Assembly (NCBI GenBank): GCA_020226215.1
Contig: CM035236.1
Span: forward strand, 4,035,001-4,099,000
Source of the DNA: Sindora glabra
Lineage: Eukaryota; Streptophyta; Magnoliopsida; Fabales; Fabaceae
Length of the DNA stretch: 64,000 nt
Direction: 5' to 3'
The notes beneath the pieces are model-generated. The model saw only the letters and a program-made list of their open reading frames with translations. It made no database searches and was not told the DNA's origin. Position numbers and translations under genes: made by a program. Every line of letters starts with the position of its first letter. Position 1 is the first letter of the stretch. Below are positions 26,801-40,600 of this stretch, in pieces.

Positions 26801-29800
26801 TTTTTTATTATTTAATAGTTTATAATTATATTAAAATTATTTTCTGCTAAAACAAATGAAGCCTAACTGTCTTTTCCAATTTTTTTTTTCATGTACAACT
26901 TCTTATTTGGTTTCACCTTTGGTGGACCAATACTGAGTTAGCTTGACAAAACCTTGATTGAAATTACTTGCATAAATTTTTATAATTTTCTTTTCGCACG
27001 TCTGACTTATCTGATATCTTCAAGTCATGAGATGTTAATCTATGCAAGTAATTTCAATCAGGGGTCTTCAGCCTTGAGCTTGCCCGTTTTTTCTTTCTAT
27101 GTTTATCATTTTTCACTTTGGATCTGAAACTAATACTATCTATATGACATCTTTGCTAACAAACTATCTGTCATATTCCAAGTCTGTTTGGCACATGACA
27201 ACTATTAGGCTTGATTCACATGACTTATTATACTAGTCGAAGTTGATCGTAATTAAGTCTCAAATTTAATTGAGATGAAGTTTTACGCTATCTCATGTTA
27301 TCCCAAATGTTACCAGGCTGTGTCAAATAGTCATTACTTTTTAAGATAAAATTTGAAAATATTTTATTCGTATAAATGTGTGTTATGCATGACTTTAAAA
27401 GTAACTGACTGTGTTTCTTCATTTTTCTGTTGTTATGGTGGTTTACATTCTAAATATACATCCAATTGTTCCTTTCTAATTTGTGTGAGATTTACCGAAC
27501 TATTTTTTTTTAAATAACTGATTACAGTTCTCATTAACTTTCTTTGCATAATCAGGCAGCTAATATTGAAACTGAGGCCTCTGGAATCCAAGATGGTGAA
27601 TACCAGTTAATGAAGCATGAATTTTCGAGTCCAGGATGTGGAAAATATAGTGGTAATGTATTTTTCTAATGAATTTTAGCATTTCTTTTTTTTTTTTTTT
27701 TCATGGTGATATGATAAGCACATGGTTGTACGAGAAATTCTTTTCACGTTGGAAGTTACCATTTGGGCCTTTGGCCTTGACTTTTATAAACACAAGGTAT
27801 ATTGCTGAAGTCAGATTGTTGCTGACTCTTGAATTTTGGAAAACTTTTTGGCGAACATGAACCTTTATATTTCAATTTAATTGTCTTTTAATCTTATGTT
27901 TTAGTCAAACTAATATTGCTCGTAGCACTCAGTTCATTTGCGTCTTGTTATTGGCTTCATCTGACTACTCTATATAGGTAATTCATACATGAACATGATG
28001 TTCTGGGTTGCTCATCCTCTGGGAAATACTTTTGTTCCACTGTGGTACTGTTGCTGTTTTATTATGACAGATCATATGTTTTGATTTTACGATGGAGTAG
28101 ATGCTAAAATTAAGGAGTCAGTTTTGTAGCATGTCAAAATTACAATAGTAGTGGTTGTAGCAGTGAGATTCTCAGCGGACTATAAATATCTTCCGTCCTT
28201 TGATTCATTTTGCCAAGAATGCTTTACTTCATACGATAAGTCTGTTATTCGATCTTCCTTCCTCCGATACTTTATTTATCATGTTCACTATTATTGTATA
28301 TATATTGGAACTGTCATCTTATAAATATGGAAGTTCCATGTGGTAAATTTATTAACACTGAACCTATTTGCAGCTTTAGATATGTCTATCATTGAATCAG
28401 AATTTAGTACTATTTTTCACTTCTTCTTGTAGAATGCAACAGTACAACTGAATCATCTGATGATATTGAGAAACAAGAGATGGAGTACGCGTCCGATGAA
28501 GATGAAATCCCATATTATGATACTACAGAGCATCTCACAGAACCTGGTTTCAGATGTGACTCAACGGGAGCTCTCAGTCAGGTAGACAAGTCTATAAAAA
28601 CTAATATGCAATGCATTGATGCGGAAAAAATTCAACCTAAGAAGGTTGTAAATAATTCTAGTTATCCTCGGATAGCAAGACGAAGAAAGCTTCCAGATCC
28701 CATTGAGCAAGAGAAGGGTGTAAGTCTTTGGTCCATGATCAAAGACAATGTGGGAAAGGATCTTACACGAGTTTGTCTTCCTGTATATTTTAATGAGCCA
28801 ATATCATCCCTGCAGAAATGTTGTGAGGACATGGAATACTCTTATCTCTTGGATCGTGCTTATGAGCATGGAAAAGCAGTGAGTTATATTGTGCCATCGA
28901 CATTCTTGAAATGCATATAATGGAAATTATCACCTGTTTTTGGTATATTTGTTAGTGTATGCTTTTTGTTGTTCATCGGGAAAATGAAACTTTGATTCAT
29001 GGTATCAATTACATTTACATATAAATATGTGGTGTTAGATGAGATCAATACGTAGTCTGTAATATTTTGATCTGTTGCCTTGTGGTCACGTGGTCTATCT
29101 GCTCTTTATGGGTTGATTTTCCCGGTTTCAATTACTGTGAGTTTAGGAATTTTCTGGGAAAAATCCCTCTGCCAATCTTGTGATAACTTAATATGAAATA
29201 TACTTCGTGTTATTTTCTGCATTTTGCTGGTAAAGCTTTAAGGATCATGAGAGTGAAAGGTGACATCTTCTGATACTGTTGAATATGACATTCTCCCTTT
29301 TAATTCCTTTTTTAGGGAAACAGTCTCCTACGGGCGTTGAATGTTGCTGCATTTGCGGTTTCTGGATATGCATCATCGGAAGGCCGACATTGTAAACCCT
29401 TTAATCCTTTGTTGGGAGAAACTTATGAAGCTGATTATCCTGAGAAGGGGATACGCTTCTTTTCTGAGAAGGTCCGTGCCATATTGATGTAGAAATATGG
29501 GAAAGTATAGGCTGATATGCAGTAGTTATTAAACTCGGGCTAAGGTTAGAGTCATAATTGACATGAGGTTGAGTTATGCTTTTGCAGTTATAAGTCAAAC
29601 TTATAGGCCCACAAAGGGTAAAAAATTGTATTATTTTCTCGAGAAACTACTAAGATATAAACTAAAATAGAGGAAGGAAAAAAGAGGTATGGACATGCTT
29701 GATGACTTAGTTTGACCAACGGACAAAAAGAAAGGAAAGCACTGTTTTAACAGCTAAAAAATCCCAACCGGGAAGACGAATGGCGTTGTTATGTTTTCTT

Positions 29801-31759
29801 ATTCATACGATTCATGACAAGAATGTTCCACATGCATATTGTTTTATTGTTCCTCTCCCTTGTGTCCTGCTCTATAGACTACATTTTACTTTAGAACAGT
29901 AAAGGAAAATGGATGTAATTGAAAAATGTGGAACACTGACATTTTCATAATCACAATGATTTTCTAGTTTGACCAATAAAATGTATTAGCTATTATGCCA
30001 ACTGCCTTTTCATCAACATGGAAAACTCCTCCCTCCATTTGTATTCATCGAATTAGTCTTTCGACTCTTCGTATAATTGTGCTACAATTCATTTATTAAA
30101 ATTCATGTTTTCGCGCGACACTTTGTGTGAAACAGGTCAGTCATCATCCAACTCTCATTGCTTGCCACTGTGAAGGTAGAGGATGGAAGTTTTGGGGTGA
30201 CAGCAATATCCGTTCAAAGTTTTGGGGAAGGTCAATTCAGCTCGACCCCGTGGGAGTTCTGACCGTTGAGTTTGATGATGGTGAAACATTTCAGTGGAGC
30301 AAGGTTTGCATTACTAAAAGACTATACTTGCACATCCAATTGTACTAGCAATATGTGGCTTCTTAATTTACTTGTATTCTATATGGTATGTTTTAGTTAT
30401 TATGTCCTGTTGTTGTTACTAGGTGACCACAACAATTTATAATCTAATCCTTGGCAAAATATATTGTGATCATCATGGCAACATGGACATACGTGGCAAT
30501 CGCCAATATTCATGCAGACTCAAGTTCAAAGAGCAGTCAATCCTTGACCGAAATCCTCGCCAGGTATGAGCGTTTGTTTACCAGTAATTAATGATAGCTG
30601 CCCCCTTTATCTTGGTAACCTGATCAGTCATTTCTATTTTTATTCATGGTACTTAAGTTTGTTTACTTGCATTATAGACATCCTTAGGACGCCCCCTTCT
30701 CTATCTCATTTTGATGGTCCTCTAGTGTCGGACTTTCCCAATGGATCCTGACCTTTAATAGTCCTTTTTACTTGATGCATTGTTTGATAATATTTACCCT
30801 ATGCATGATTAGGTGCATGGATTTGTTGAAGATACCAAGGGAGAAAAGGTTGCAACATTATTTGGCAAGTGGGATGACAGCATGTATTATATCAGCGGTG
30901 ATGCGGCAGTCAAGCCAAAAGGTTTAACTCCATCAGATGCATCTTTGTTGTGGAGAAGGACTAAGCCTCCTATTAATCTCACTCGGTACAACTTGACGTC
31001 ATTTGCCATCACACTAAACGAGATAACACCAGGACTGAAGGTAGTAATTAACTAACTATGTACTTCTCATGTGCTATTCTATCTTATGCCTCTGCATCTC
31101 TCAGGGGTTTTTTTTATAGCATTGTCTGATCCTGAGTTTTTTATCACGGATTAAAGGAGAAACTCCCACCCACAGACTCCAGGCTCCGACCAGATCAACG
31201 GCATCTGGAGAATGGAGAATACGAGAAGGCTAATATGGAGAAACAACGTTTGGAGAAGAGGCAGAGAATGGTATGTTTCGAATGCAAATGATTGGCCTAA
31301 AACAAATAATACATATTTTTAAGAATATTATTAAAACTAAATACAATAATTAGGCCCTCATTTATAAAGGTAATGATTATATCTCTCAAATTTTATAACT
31401 AGCATTATTAGTATTTTATTTTTATTTTTATTATAATTATTTGTCTTTCTTTTCACTTATAATGTTAAAATAAATGAAAAATATTGATAGATTGTTAAAT
31501 CTCACTATAATAATACTAAATATATGCTTAGTTTTTGGTTATATTCCATTTTTTCACCATTTATTTTGCATGTCTCCAGTCGAGAAAAATTCAAGAAGAC
31601 GGTTGGAAGCCAAGGTGGTTTCAAAGAGATGAAAGCGGAACGTTTGGTTATGTAGGTGGGTATTGGGAAGCCAGAGGGCTAGGAAGATGGGAAGGATGCC
31701 CAAATATATTTGGTGATATTAATGAAGATTTTGTTGATCCTTTAGATGCATCATCTTGA
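23899..31759 (+). CDS. ORP2A: Oxysterol-binding-protein-related protein (PH + OSBP), ORP2A-like
   Basis: Ten exons: 23,899-24,333; 25,956-26,315; 27,556-27,652; 28,433-28,878; 29,316-29,471; 30,136-30,303; 30,423-30,563; 30,813-31,040; 31,157-31,270; 31,580-31,759. All introns are GT..AG and the phases agree, giving about 774 residues. In order: Met-rich start with MHPLCC (so 23,920 is an alternative start); PH domain about 64-186 (VLYKWTNYGKGWRCRWFLL to AWIQAL); coiled coil about 215-265; acidic FFAT-like stretch about 319-330 (SDEDEIPYYDTTE); OSBP domain about 395-760. The family signature reads EKVSHHPT at 497-504, with the paired His that contacts PI4P. Known for the family: exchange or sensing of sterol and PI4P at ER contact sites; the PH domain targets the partner membrane and FFAT binds ER VAP27. 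The ORP2A subgroup call rests on remembered resemblance; family assignment is near certain. Confidence 0.93.
26600..26864. mobile_element. MITE inside ORP intron 2
   Basis: The left end AGGCTCCATTTATTTTTTAA corresponds to the reverse complement of the right end, AGGCTTCATTTGTTTTAGCA. The 265-bp body is AT-rich without coding capacity. The GGCT..TTTG-type terminus is common among plant hAT or Harbinger MITEs. No target duplication is visible. It lies well away from the splice sites. Confidence 0.5.
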
Positions 31760-31770
31760 TCTCAGTTCAG

Positions 31771-31912
31771 GTAATATTTCAATATTCTGCCAAAGCATAT
31801 CTGTATATTATTCTATATGCAGCTTATAGTACATTAGTACGGATGTTTTGAAGCCATATATAAGTTCATTGAAAATGAAGAATCTATGAGTCATACTAAA
31901 ATACCATTGCAG
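31771..31912 (+). other. Probable 3' UTR intron of the ORP gene
   Basis: Eleven bases after the stop codon TTCAG|GTAATATTTC gives a good donor, and CCATTGCAG|ATGAAG at 31,904-31,918 gives a good acceptor. The intron would be 142 bp. The donor is less than 50 nt past the stop, so the spliced mRNA would not be expected to trigger nonsense-mediated decay. Confidence 0.5.
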
Positions 31913-32332
31913 ATGAAGATTACTGGCGCAAATTAGCTTTGTGGTGGATTCTTTACTTCACCTTTCTTGTCGAGCGACTTGTTTAGAACAATAAAAATAT
32001 GAAGAGGGGGACTTGGCATTGGGAAACCTCTGAAAACGGTTCTCTTTATAAAGGTTGCTCCTTCGTTGGTCAACTAAAGTGAAATTATGGTGAAGCAAGT
32101 AGCAAATATAAGATTCAGTCATTATTTTTAGAGGTTGATTGAAATGGACTGCTATTTTTTCATAGACCTTATTATCCAGTGAGGTTCTTACGAAGAATAC
32201 AGCTTAGATTGTTTAGTCTTCAATATGTAATTATGGGGGTATTGGCTCATGTAAGATTCTCTTGTGAATTTCTTTTGCTTAGCCAGAGTTGTCTTTTTGT
32301 TTCATATATATTTGTTTATATCCCCTTAGAAC

Positions 32333-32338
32333 AATAAA
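32333..32338 (+). terminator. Candidate polyadenylation signal for the ORP gene
   Basis: A canonical AATAAA hexamer lies about 575 bp after the stop, following a T-rich stretch. A weaker AATAAAA occurs near 31,990 and could serve a shorter transcript. Confidence 0.4.
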
Positions 32339-34511
32339 TGAAGAAAGATATGTTATCATCTCGTATAATTACACATGTTCTCCGAGGTAAGCATTTGATA
32401 ATTTGCTGTGACACTTTGATTTTATTAGAACATATGGCTGGAGATGATCATTTCAAAAATAGGTTTGATTACACTTTTTTAATTGATAGAAAATTACCAT
32501 TTCTGAGTAGACTGCAACATTTTACAGAAAATTGCTATATGGGACATAGAAAATATTTTTCTTCCTACTTTCATTCGCAATTTCCTTATAATTATACATA
32601 TACCACACAGCTCTTCGAAATGACAATTTGACCTCACATAAGAACTTTACTGGTTAGTGCTATATTCTTTAGCAGCAGGCAGAATCTGTTGGTTGGAAAT
32701 TTCTGTTCCACGGCACCTTTGGAATGGACAAATTTTAAATGATAAAACCCCACCAGAGGAAGGAGGAAAAAACGAAGGGATATATGTTGTGAAATCAAAT
32801 CTTAAAGGAAAAGTGCTTGGTCGTCAAGTCCCGAGTTTGCTGCAGGCTTTGGTCTATATACCTTACCGGTGTTTCTTTGAAACGGGAATAAGGGGCTCCT
32901 TTTTCATTTTATGGTAAAAAATAAAGGGCCCCTCTGAAAGCTACTCTTTCTCCAGTCATTCAAGTCATATGTCCTTCGGAGCATTCTATTTAGGAATGGC
33001 AATAGCGTGGGATAATAATAAATGGACGGTATATTGTCCCACTTCGTAACTACGGGGATTTGCTCCATTCTTGCCTCGGGCAAATTAGTAGCCCGTCTCC
33101 GTGACACTGGTAATTCATGAATAATTTAAAAAAATTTAAAAAAATTGAATTTTTTTTTTAAATTTATAAAATTTAAATATATATAATCAATATTTAATAT
33201 AATATAATAAAATTAATTTAAAATTACACATAATTTATCTAATTAATTTTAAATTTAAAAAAATTAAAATAAATATTAACTAAAAGAAAACAATTAATAT
33301 AAATATTTTAATTATGAAATTAGTAAAATAAATTTATAATAATATACATTTTTTAATATAATATATAAAATAAAAAATAATTTATTATTTTGAAATAAGT
33401 GGAAGCACTGTGACAAGTGTTACCTTATCTTGTGTAATTGTTTCGAGTTAAAAACTTATCTCATGCTTTGCCTAGTGAGATAAAAATTGATACTGGATTT
33501 GTATCACATGAGGCAAAATTTACAGGGCAAAATCCAAAATTTGTTTTTTTGTCGACCTTAATTCCACTTACTCTATCCTATTAGTTTTTCAAGTGCTCAG
33601 GTCAAGACTTTAATATCTTTAGGATATCCATAAATTCATCTACAAACTAACACGTCATTTTCCGACAAGTCTCAAATTATTTAATCGTCGTGTTGTATTG
33701 CAAGAGAAATTTGATACGCTCCAGTTTAATTAGAAGTGTCTCAAGCACTTTTTCTTTGGACAGAGGGTGAAGTCTACAGCCGTAAGAATACGATGATTTT
33801 GAGGTATTTTTAAGGGAGTATATGTAACACAGTTACTAAAATTACATTCATAATCACAATAGAAGTGGAAACAATAGTTTGTAAGAAATTCCTAAAAGAA
33901 TATCGCATACATTAAACTAATAAAAAATTGACATAAATTAATTTATTAAGCTAACGGTTGGTGGGTAAAAATTGTTGAAAGTGTACTCATGAAAACACTG
34001 ACTCCAAGTCCCTTTGAAAATAAACATGATCTTAGAAAACAGAGAATAAAACTACACTTACCTTCCCGAAAAATTAAAATTGCATAATGTCTGCCGTTAC
34101 TTATATATCAGTGCAATCATGAAAAGCCACTAATTATTGGATTTATAGAATTATTGACAGATAGATTTTTATTACCAATGAGGTTGTGGAATGCTTCCCT
34201 TGGCAGAGTTTGCCTCCCGAGCTTTGCACAAATGACAAGATCCCCTTATACCAATTCCTATACTCCAAGGATTTCACGTGATTATGCTTTCCTCAAACTC
34301 TGTTAGATATTAATTAATTCTCGCACACTACTGGTCCCTTGAAATGCGTAATGTATTCCTCTAATTAAGCTGGATGGATTTAAGTATAGCTTAATCTCAA
34401 TGCTCAGCAATATTCAAGTTCAATTATAGTAGATGAAAAAAATAAAAATGGATCTTGTATGTATTATTAAACAGCAGCCCCAGTAATTTCTGTATGCCTT
34501 TCCCTTTACAT
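32339..34511. other. Spacer between two convergent genes, with a repeat-like block
   Basis: No gene is supported. The 86-residue frame at 32,657-32,917 has no recognisable domain. From about 32,990 (TTTAGGAATGGCAATAGC) to about 33,580 the text resembles a common plant dispersed repeat: GC-richer ends around an AT-only core, with wording such as GGGATTTGCTCC and TACAGGGCAAAA. Its inverted ends pair only weakly. The remainder to 34,511 is probably downstream sequence of the transporter. Confidence 0.35.
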
Positions 34512-34517
34512 TTTATT
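34512..34517 (-). terminator. Candidate polyadenylation signal for the NPF gene
   Basis: AATAAA on the (-) strand, about 110 bp past the TAG stop, is in the usual position for a plant 3' end. Confidence 0.4.
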
Positions 34518-34628
34518 GGCACATTCAAACACTTCACAATTACCTTGCGGAAATTAAATGCTGAGCATGTTATACGACAAATATGAAAAACAAAAAGGTG
34601 AAAAGACAAGAAACTGAAGCTGTGGTTC

Positions 34629-37600
34629 CTATGCATGGCAAGCTGTGTCTGATTCATCCAATTCTGTGCCTTCTTCAGCAAGCCTCTTGTCCTTGTACAC
34701 ATACCATTTAGTGCAAACCACGAATATCACCATATTCAAAGCACTCAAAATGGCTAAAAGCCAGTAAAAGTCATAGAGCTTCCCTTGATTAAGGTTGTCC
34801 GCCAGCCATGGGTTCCCGTGTCCCGTCACTTTGTGCACTATAGTCACCAACAATGAACTTAAGAAAAACCCCAATGATAGTGTGCTCAAAAACAGCCCGG
34901 TGCTCATCGTTTTCATTCCTTTCGGACATTCTCTCAGGAAGAAATCTAACTGACCTATGTACATAATGCCTCTCCAGCCCCCACAAAGAAGAATTGCGGT
35001 ATCAACCAGAATACAGTTAGTGGGATCTCTGCGTTTGGATTATCTATCAATCCATGTACTTTTGCTTGTCTTAAGCGCTTTTCTTCAGTAAGCGCTGCTG
35101 CCACCATAGCCAATATTGAGAACACCAACCCCACCCCAATGCGTTGCAGAGGTGTTTGCCCTTGTGGATTCTTGAGCACTTTTCTTGCTGCGGGTAACTA
35201 TGAATCGGTCGTAAATTGGGACTGTTAGGAGGATGCTTCCGACGAAAAAGACGGTCAGCGAGGCTGCTGGAATCTGGAAATGTTTTCCTATGTGGCGGTC
35301 CATCGTGGTTGCTTGTGATACTGAGAAAGTGGTCATTTGGGCGTACACAGTCCAAAAGAGAATGGTAGTAGCCCATATGAGTAACATTCTGAGCATCAGT
35401 TTCACTTCTTCAACATCCGTTAGGGTTGATAGATACCACTCACTCTCTGCCAGTGTTCCAATGGGTGTTTCTGGATCCTTGATAGCTGCCTTGTCCAAGA
35501 AACTGCATAAGAAATTATCGCATCATTTATCTGACTTTTAGGAAAATAAAAGGAAGTCACTGCATAAATTTTCTCAGTCATTCCCCCAATTTCTACACTT
35601 GCAATCTTAAATTATTATGAACAAAATTCACAGTATCAAATATAATATATTAGCCACATGAATACCAGCATATATTTTATTTGTTCAGACAGGCATATGT
35701 GTCATATAGAAACTTTTCTAAAGCTGAAAGCTACGTTTCTGATAATCTACATAGGTTGTGGGATGCAAAACGAAAGATATCACCGGCAATTAATGTTAAG
35801 GATTGCATGAAGCTGACATGTCCGTGAGTCACAGAGGTAACTGTGAGGGTGAGACATCGAGTCACAATTAATTAATTAATGGGCGGAAAGTGCTTGATGT
35901 AAAGACCGTCATCCATTTGTCTTCATGTTTATGTGTCTCTCTCTAATGTGGATGGGTGTGGATCTCTTCCTCAACAAGATCTAACGAGTGTTTCCTTTTC
36001 TTCCGGTGGTTAAATTATAGGGGACATACTATTGGACATTATTAATGATGTGATAATATATGTGTATATATCGTATTTGATCATATATCATATTTCTTTT
36101 TAAAATCAATTTTAAAAAATTATATAATAATATATTACTGGTTAAATTGAATAGTATATTTATACTATAACCATATCCTATGATATAACCTTACTTTCCA
36201 AACAGAAAGAAAAAATCATCCATTCGAAGACAGCCTTGCCATTTGCGTAACACCTAGTGATTTTTTTTTTTTTTTGATTTCTTCCTGGAGGAGGTTTTTA
36301 ATAAGAAAATTTTTTATTCAGATTAAAAAAATATTATCTTTCTATTTTATTATTAAAAATAATATTTAAAATTATAATAATAAAAAATAATATATTGAAT
36401 TTTTTATTTAATATGAAATATTTTTTTACCATCTAAATGATTAACCGAAGATGTTTTAACCCAAAACAAAATAAATAAAGCCTCAGTTGCGGAACAGACT
36501 CCATATTATATAAATAAAAAATTAAAAAAATTATAATATATCATTGATGTAATGATATATTAATGGTTTAAATACCTTTCTTACCCCCCTAATATGTAAG
36601 TTGGGTGAATTTAGTCCCCTTAAAATGAAAAAACAATTTTCATCCCTCCAAAACTAAATCAAGTCGCATTTGGTCCAAACCGTCAAATTTCCAACTGCTC
36701 TACCACGACAATAAATGAATGTTCATATTGGCATATTTGGGCCCAAGTTAGATCATATTGCATAGCATTGAAATCGGTTATATAGCGGTGAAAAGACCTG
36801 GTAATTTTCATGTTCCAAGGAAATAAATAAGAAGTGCAATAGAAGGGGGTTTAAAAATATTATAATGAATTTTGCCATTTTTTTACATAAATTTAATATA
36901 AAAGTCATAAAACATACAATTTTTATATAAAAATTTCCTTATTTTTCAGAAAAAAATTATTAGTGTATATCGATTTTTACTTATAATAAATAATTAAAAA
37001 ATTACAATTCTTTATTCAAAATTAAATAAAGAATGTCTAATTTTAGAATTTAAATTTAATTTATTATTAGTGTAAATAAACTTTGTACTATCATCCATTA
37101 TGTATTGCTATATTAATAAAAAAACTATTAAAATTTATTTACCCTTGTTAAAAATTATTAATTACTTTTACTTTTTAAATGATATGTCTTCTTTTTATTC
37201 AGTAATAATATAAAATATTTTATATTAATTATAAATGAAATTTAAACTCTTAATTTTAAACGTTACAACATTCAATAAAAGATTATAGAAAATATAAAAA
37301 TGAATTTACAAATTTTAAGAAAATACTATTATTATGCGTCCAAACGGAAGCCAAAATACTAATATCATAAAAATAAAATATACAATGTTATGTCTACAAT
37401 AACACCCAATAATAATCAAATAGCACTAAAATCAAATAAGAATATAACTATTTAGTATTCAATTAATTATGGTTATAACATTACGCATTCATTATTTATT
37501 TATTTATTATTCATAGTAATAATATAATATTTTGAAAATTTAATTAATAATATTTTATGATATCACATATTTATTTTTTATTCTAAATTAATGAAAATAT

Positions 37601-40600
37601 GCCAAATTTTTATTTACATAATTAATATAAAGGTTGTTATTTAATTAAAAGGCGAGAGGTAAATTTGAAATTTTTTTGAAAAATTACTAACTTATAGGTA
37701 ATTAAATTATCTTGTAATACTTATTAAATAAAAGTTTAATTTTTTAAAAAAATTAGTATGCCAAAAAATTCTAAAAATTAATTTATAATTTATTGATTAA
37801 GTTAATAAATTATAAATTATCTTATTTATTGTGCTAAATATACACATAATGAAAATGCCAAAAATTAAGGAGTGCTTATGGTGCTCTACTAAGGTTGTAA
37901 TGTATTAATGCACTATCAATCAAGGGCTAACATATCATTGTATGATGTGCCATAGGAAATTGTCAATTTAACATGTAATTATATCTGATAACGTATCATT
38001 ACACTATTATGTTAGTTAGTGGTATTTTCACAAAAATTTTCTCATAAATTATTATGTCATTATAAATTTTTAATAATTCTTAAATTATTTTATTTTAAAT
38101 TTAAATTTTTATAATGCAGTTTAAAATTTTTTGCAGTAGAATTTTTTTAATTTTTATACTTTTATTTAATTTCCTTTAATTGAAAAGAAAATTTTGAGAA
38201 AAATAAATAGAACACAAAAATTTTATAAAAAATGATTTGTAACTGCCTTTTAAAAATTTCATTTATACACAACATTATAATTAGAGTTCATTTATACCAA
38301 CAATAAATCAAATTTAAATCTTAAAATTATATTTTTTTATTTCAATTTTGAATGAAGAAATTGCAATCTTTTAATCATTCATTACTACTAAAAATCGATA
38401 TACACTAACAATTTTCTTGAAAAATAAAGAAGTTTTTATATAAAAATTGAATCTTTCATGACTTTTATGTTAAATTTATGTAAAAAATGGAAAATTTCAT
38501 CATAGTATTTTTAAACCCTCTTCTATTGCAACCTCTTAGTTATTTCCACGGGACATGAAAATTATCAATCTTCATTTTACTACTGTATAGCCAATTTCAA
38601 TACTATGCAATATGATCTAACTTAAGCCCCAATATGCCACCATGGACTTCCGTTTACTATCATGGTAGAGCCGCTGCTGGAAATTTGATCGCTTGGATCA
38701 AATATGCTGTTGATTTAGTCTTTAGAGAGGCGAAAATTAATTTTTCATTTTAAGAGATCAAATTCACTCAACTTTGGACAAAAAAACATATTTAACCCTA
38801 CACTAATATACCATCAAATCTAAACACAATATATGTACCTTTTTTCTCTAGCGGCAAACACGACAGTCTGATCTCACTATGTCTTTTCCCTTTTTCCCAT
38901 AGTAGCATCATACGTCATTCATTTTTTTTTTAGCTAGTTCGACATGACCAATCAGCACGCCAGGCCAGCTAATTAAACACCTTAGTTGTCCACTTCGTAG
39001 CAGACGATTGGTCCTCCAATAATGAAGAGTCTTAGGTGCGGGCCTTTTTTTACTTTTTGGTGACAAGGCGCGGGCCTATTTGATCCTCTCATTGCCTATA
39101 GAAATTGAAGTCTCCCCGTGATTAATCAACGTAATGGCCCACCCATAAGATGTGCTTACTACCAGCCACTTATCATTCGGTTTCTAGTTATTTACGGAAA
39201 AAAATTGTTTATGTATTGTAGTTATATTTCGTGTCTTTGATTATAATTAATAAATAAAAATAATCAATTGATTTTATAAAATTTATATATATTAAAAATT
39301 TATTTTTTAAAATTTTAAAATATTAAAATAATAAAAATTAACATCAGAATTTACCAGTTAAGTACTGTATGCCTCACTCTTTGGAGCACACTAGCTATTG
39401 GCTCGATCATTCATTTACCCCCTTTTCATGAAACTGATTATACTTTTACTCATTTTTTCATAAATCATCACTCATTTCATATTTTAGATCATACCATATT
39501 CATTATTCTCACTGATCCATGACTAACATGAATACAAAAATCACTTCATGGAAATTAGAAGAAGAGAGGGAGGGAGAAACATACCGGAACTGCTTGCTAT
39601 GGGGCAACCTCTGCTTCTTCTTGCTTAGCCCTTCATCTGCGATGTCATCAATGTTATACAGAAAAGAAGAATCAGATGGCAATTCCAAGTGCCTCTTCCT
39701 CCAAGCAGCCACGAACACCACCGCAATCTGCGTTAAGGGGCTACCCACAAGTTTCTTAAACCTGTAACGCCGTGTGCCCGACAAGAACACAACCAACGCC
39801 ATCACAATGGCACAGGCACAAATGCCATAGCCCCATTCTCTTCCCAGGTTGTCTTGAATCCACACAAGAACCGTAACTGCAGCCAGAGATCCTATACTTA
39901 TGAAGAAGAAGAACCAGTTGAAGAATTTTACCATCTGGCTTTTCTCCCTTTTGTCTGAATCGTCAAACTGGTCGGAGCCGAATCCTGAAACGCTGGATTT
40001 CAGACCGCCGGTGCCAAGGGCAGTCACATAAAGTGCTAAATAAAGCACCATTAGCTGCCTGCTGTTCGCTGGTACACAGTTTGTATCTTCTTTGCATTTT
40101 GGAGGGTGCAAGCTTGGAATTATGGTTGATATTGTCAAGATTGCAACAACCTGTTGTCGAAACCAGTCAAAGAAAAAAAATTAAAAATAAATCATTTAAA
40201 GTAGCTAATACCTTTAATACTCTATTGATAAGCTGATAATTAAGAGCTTATCAGGATGTCTTACGGTAGCTTGAACAGTTGCAACGATGGCGATGGTGAG
40301 GTATCTGTCGAGAAAGGAATCGATTAATTAAACTCAATAAATAATCAAGAAAGCATAGATAATACTAAAAGAAGAATAAAATAACTAAGCCTTGTTTTCT
40401 TGAAAAAGAGAAGAAGTATTTTAATCAAACCTGCCGAGAAAAGTGTCGGCCACAAAGCCACCGAGCAAACAGAGCATGAAAGACGTTCCGAGGAAGTTGG
40501 TGACAGTGTTGGCTGAGCCAGCATTGCCCAAATGCCTTGTGCCAGTCAGATAGGTGACCAAATTCACGGCTATGCCAAGAGTCGTCAACCTCTCGCAAGC

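Noticed and set aside
32657..32917. 86-residue frame after the ORP gene
   Set aside because: No recognisable domain, no ORP homology and no splice context; probably chance in the intergenic spacer.
35233..35541. 102-residue (+) strand frame opposite the transporter
   Set aside because: Antisense shadow of NPF exon 4 with no family features.
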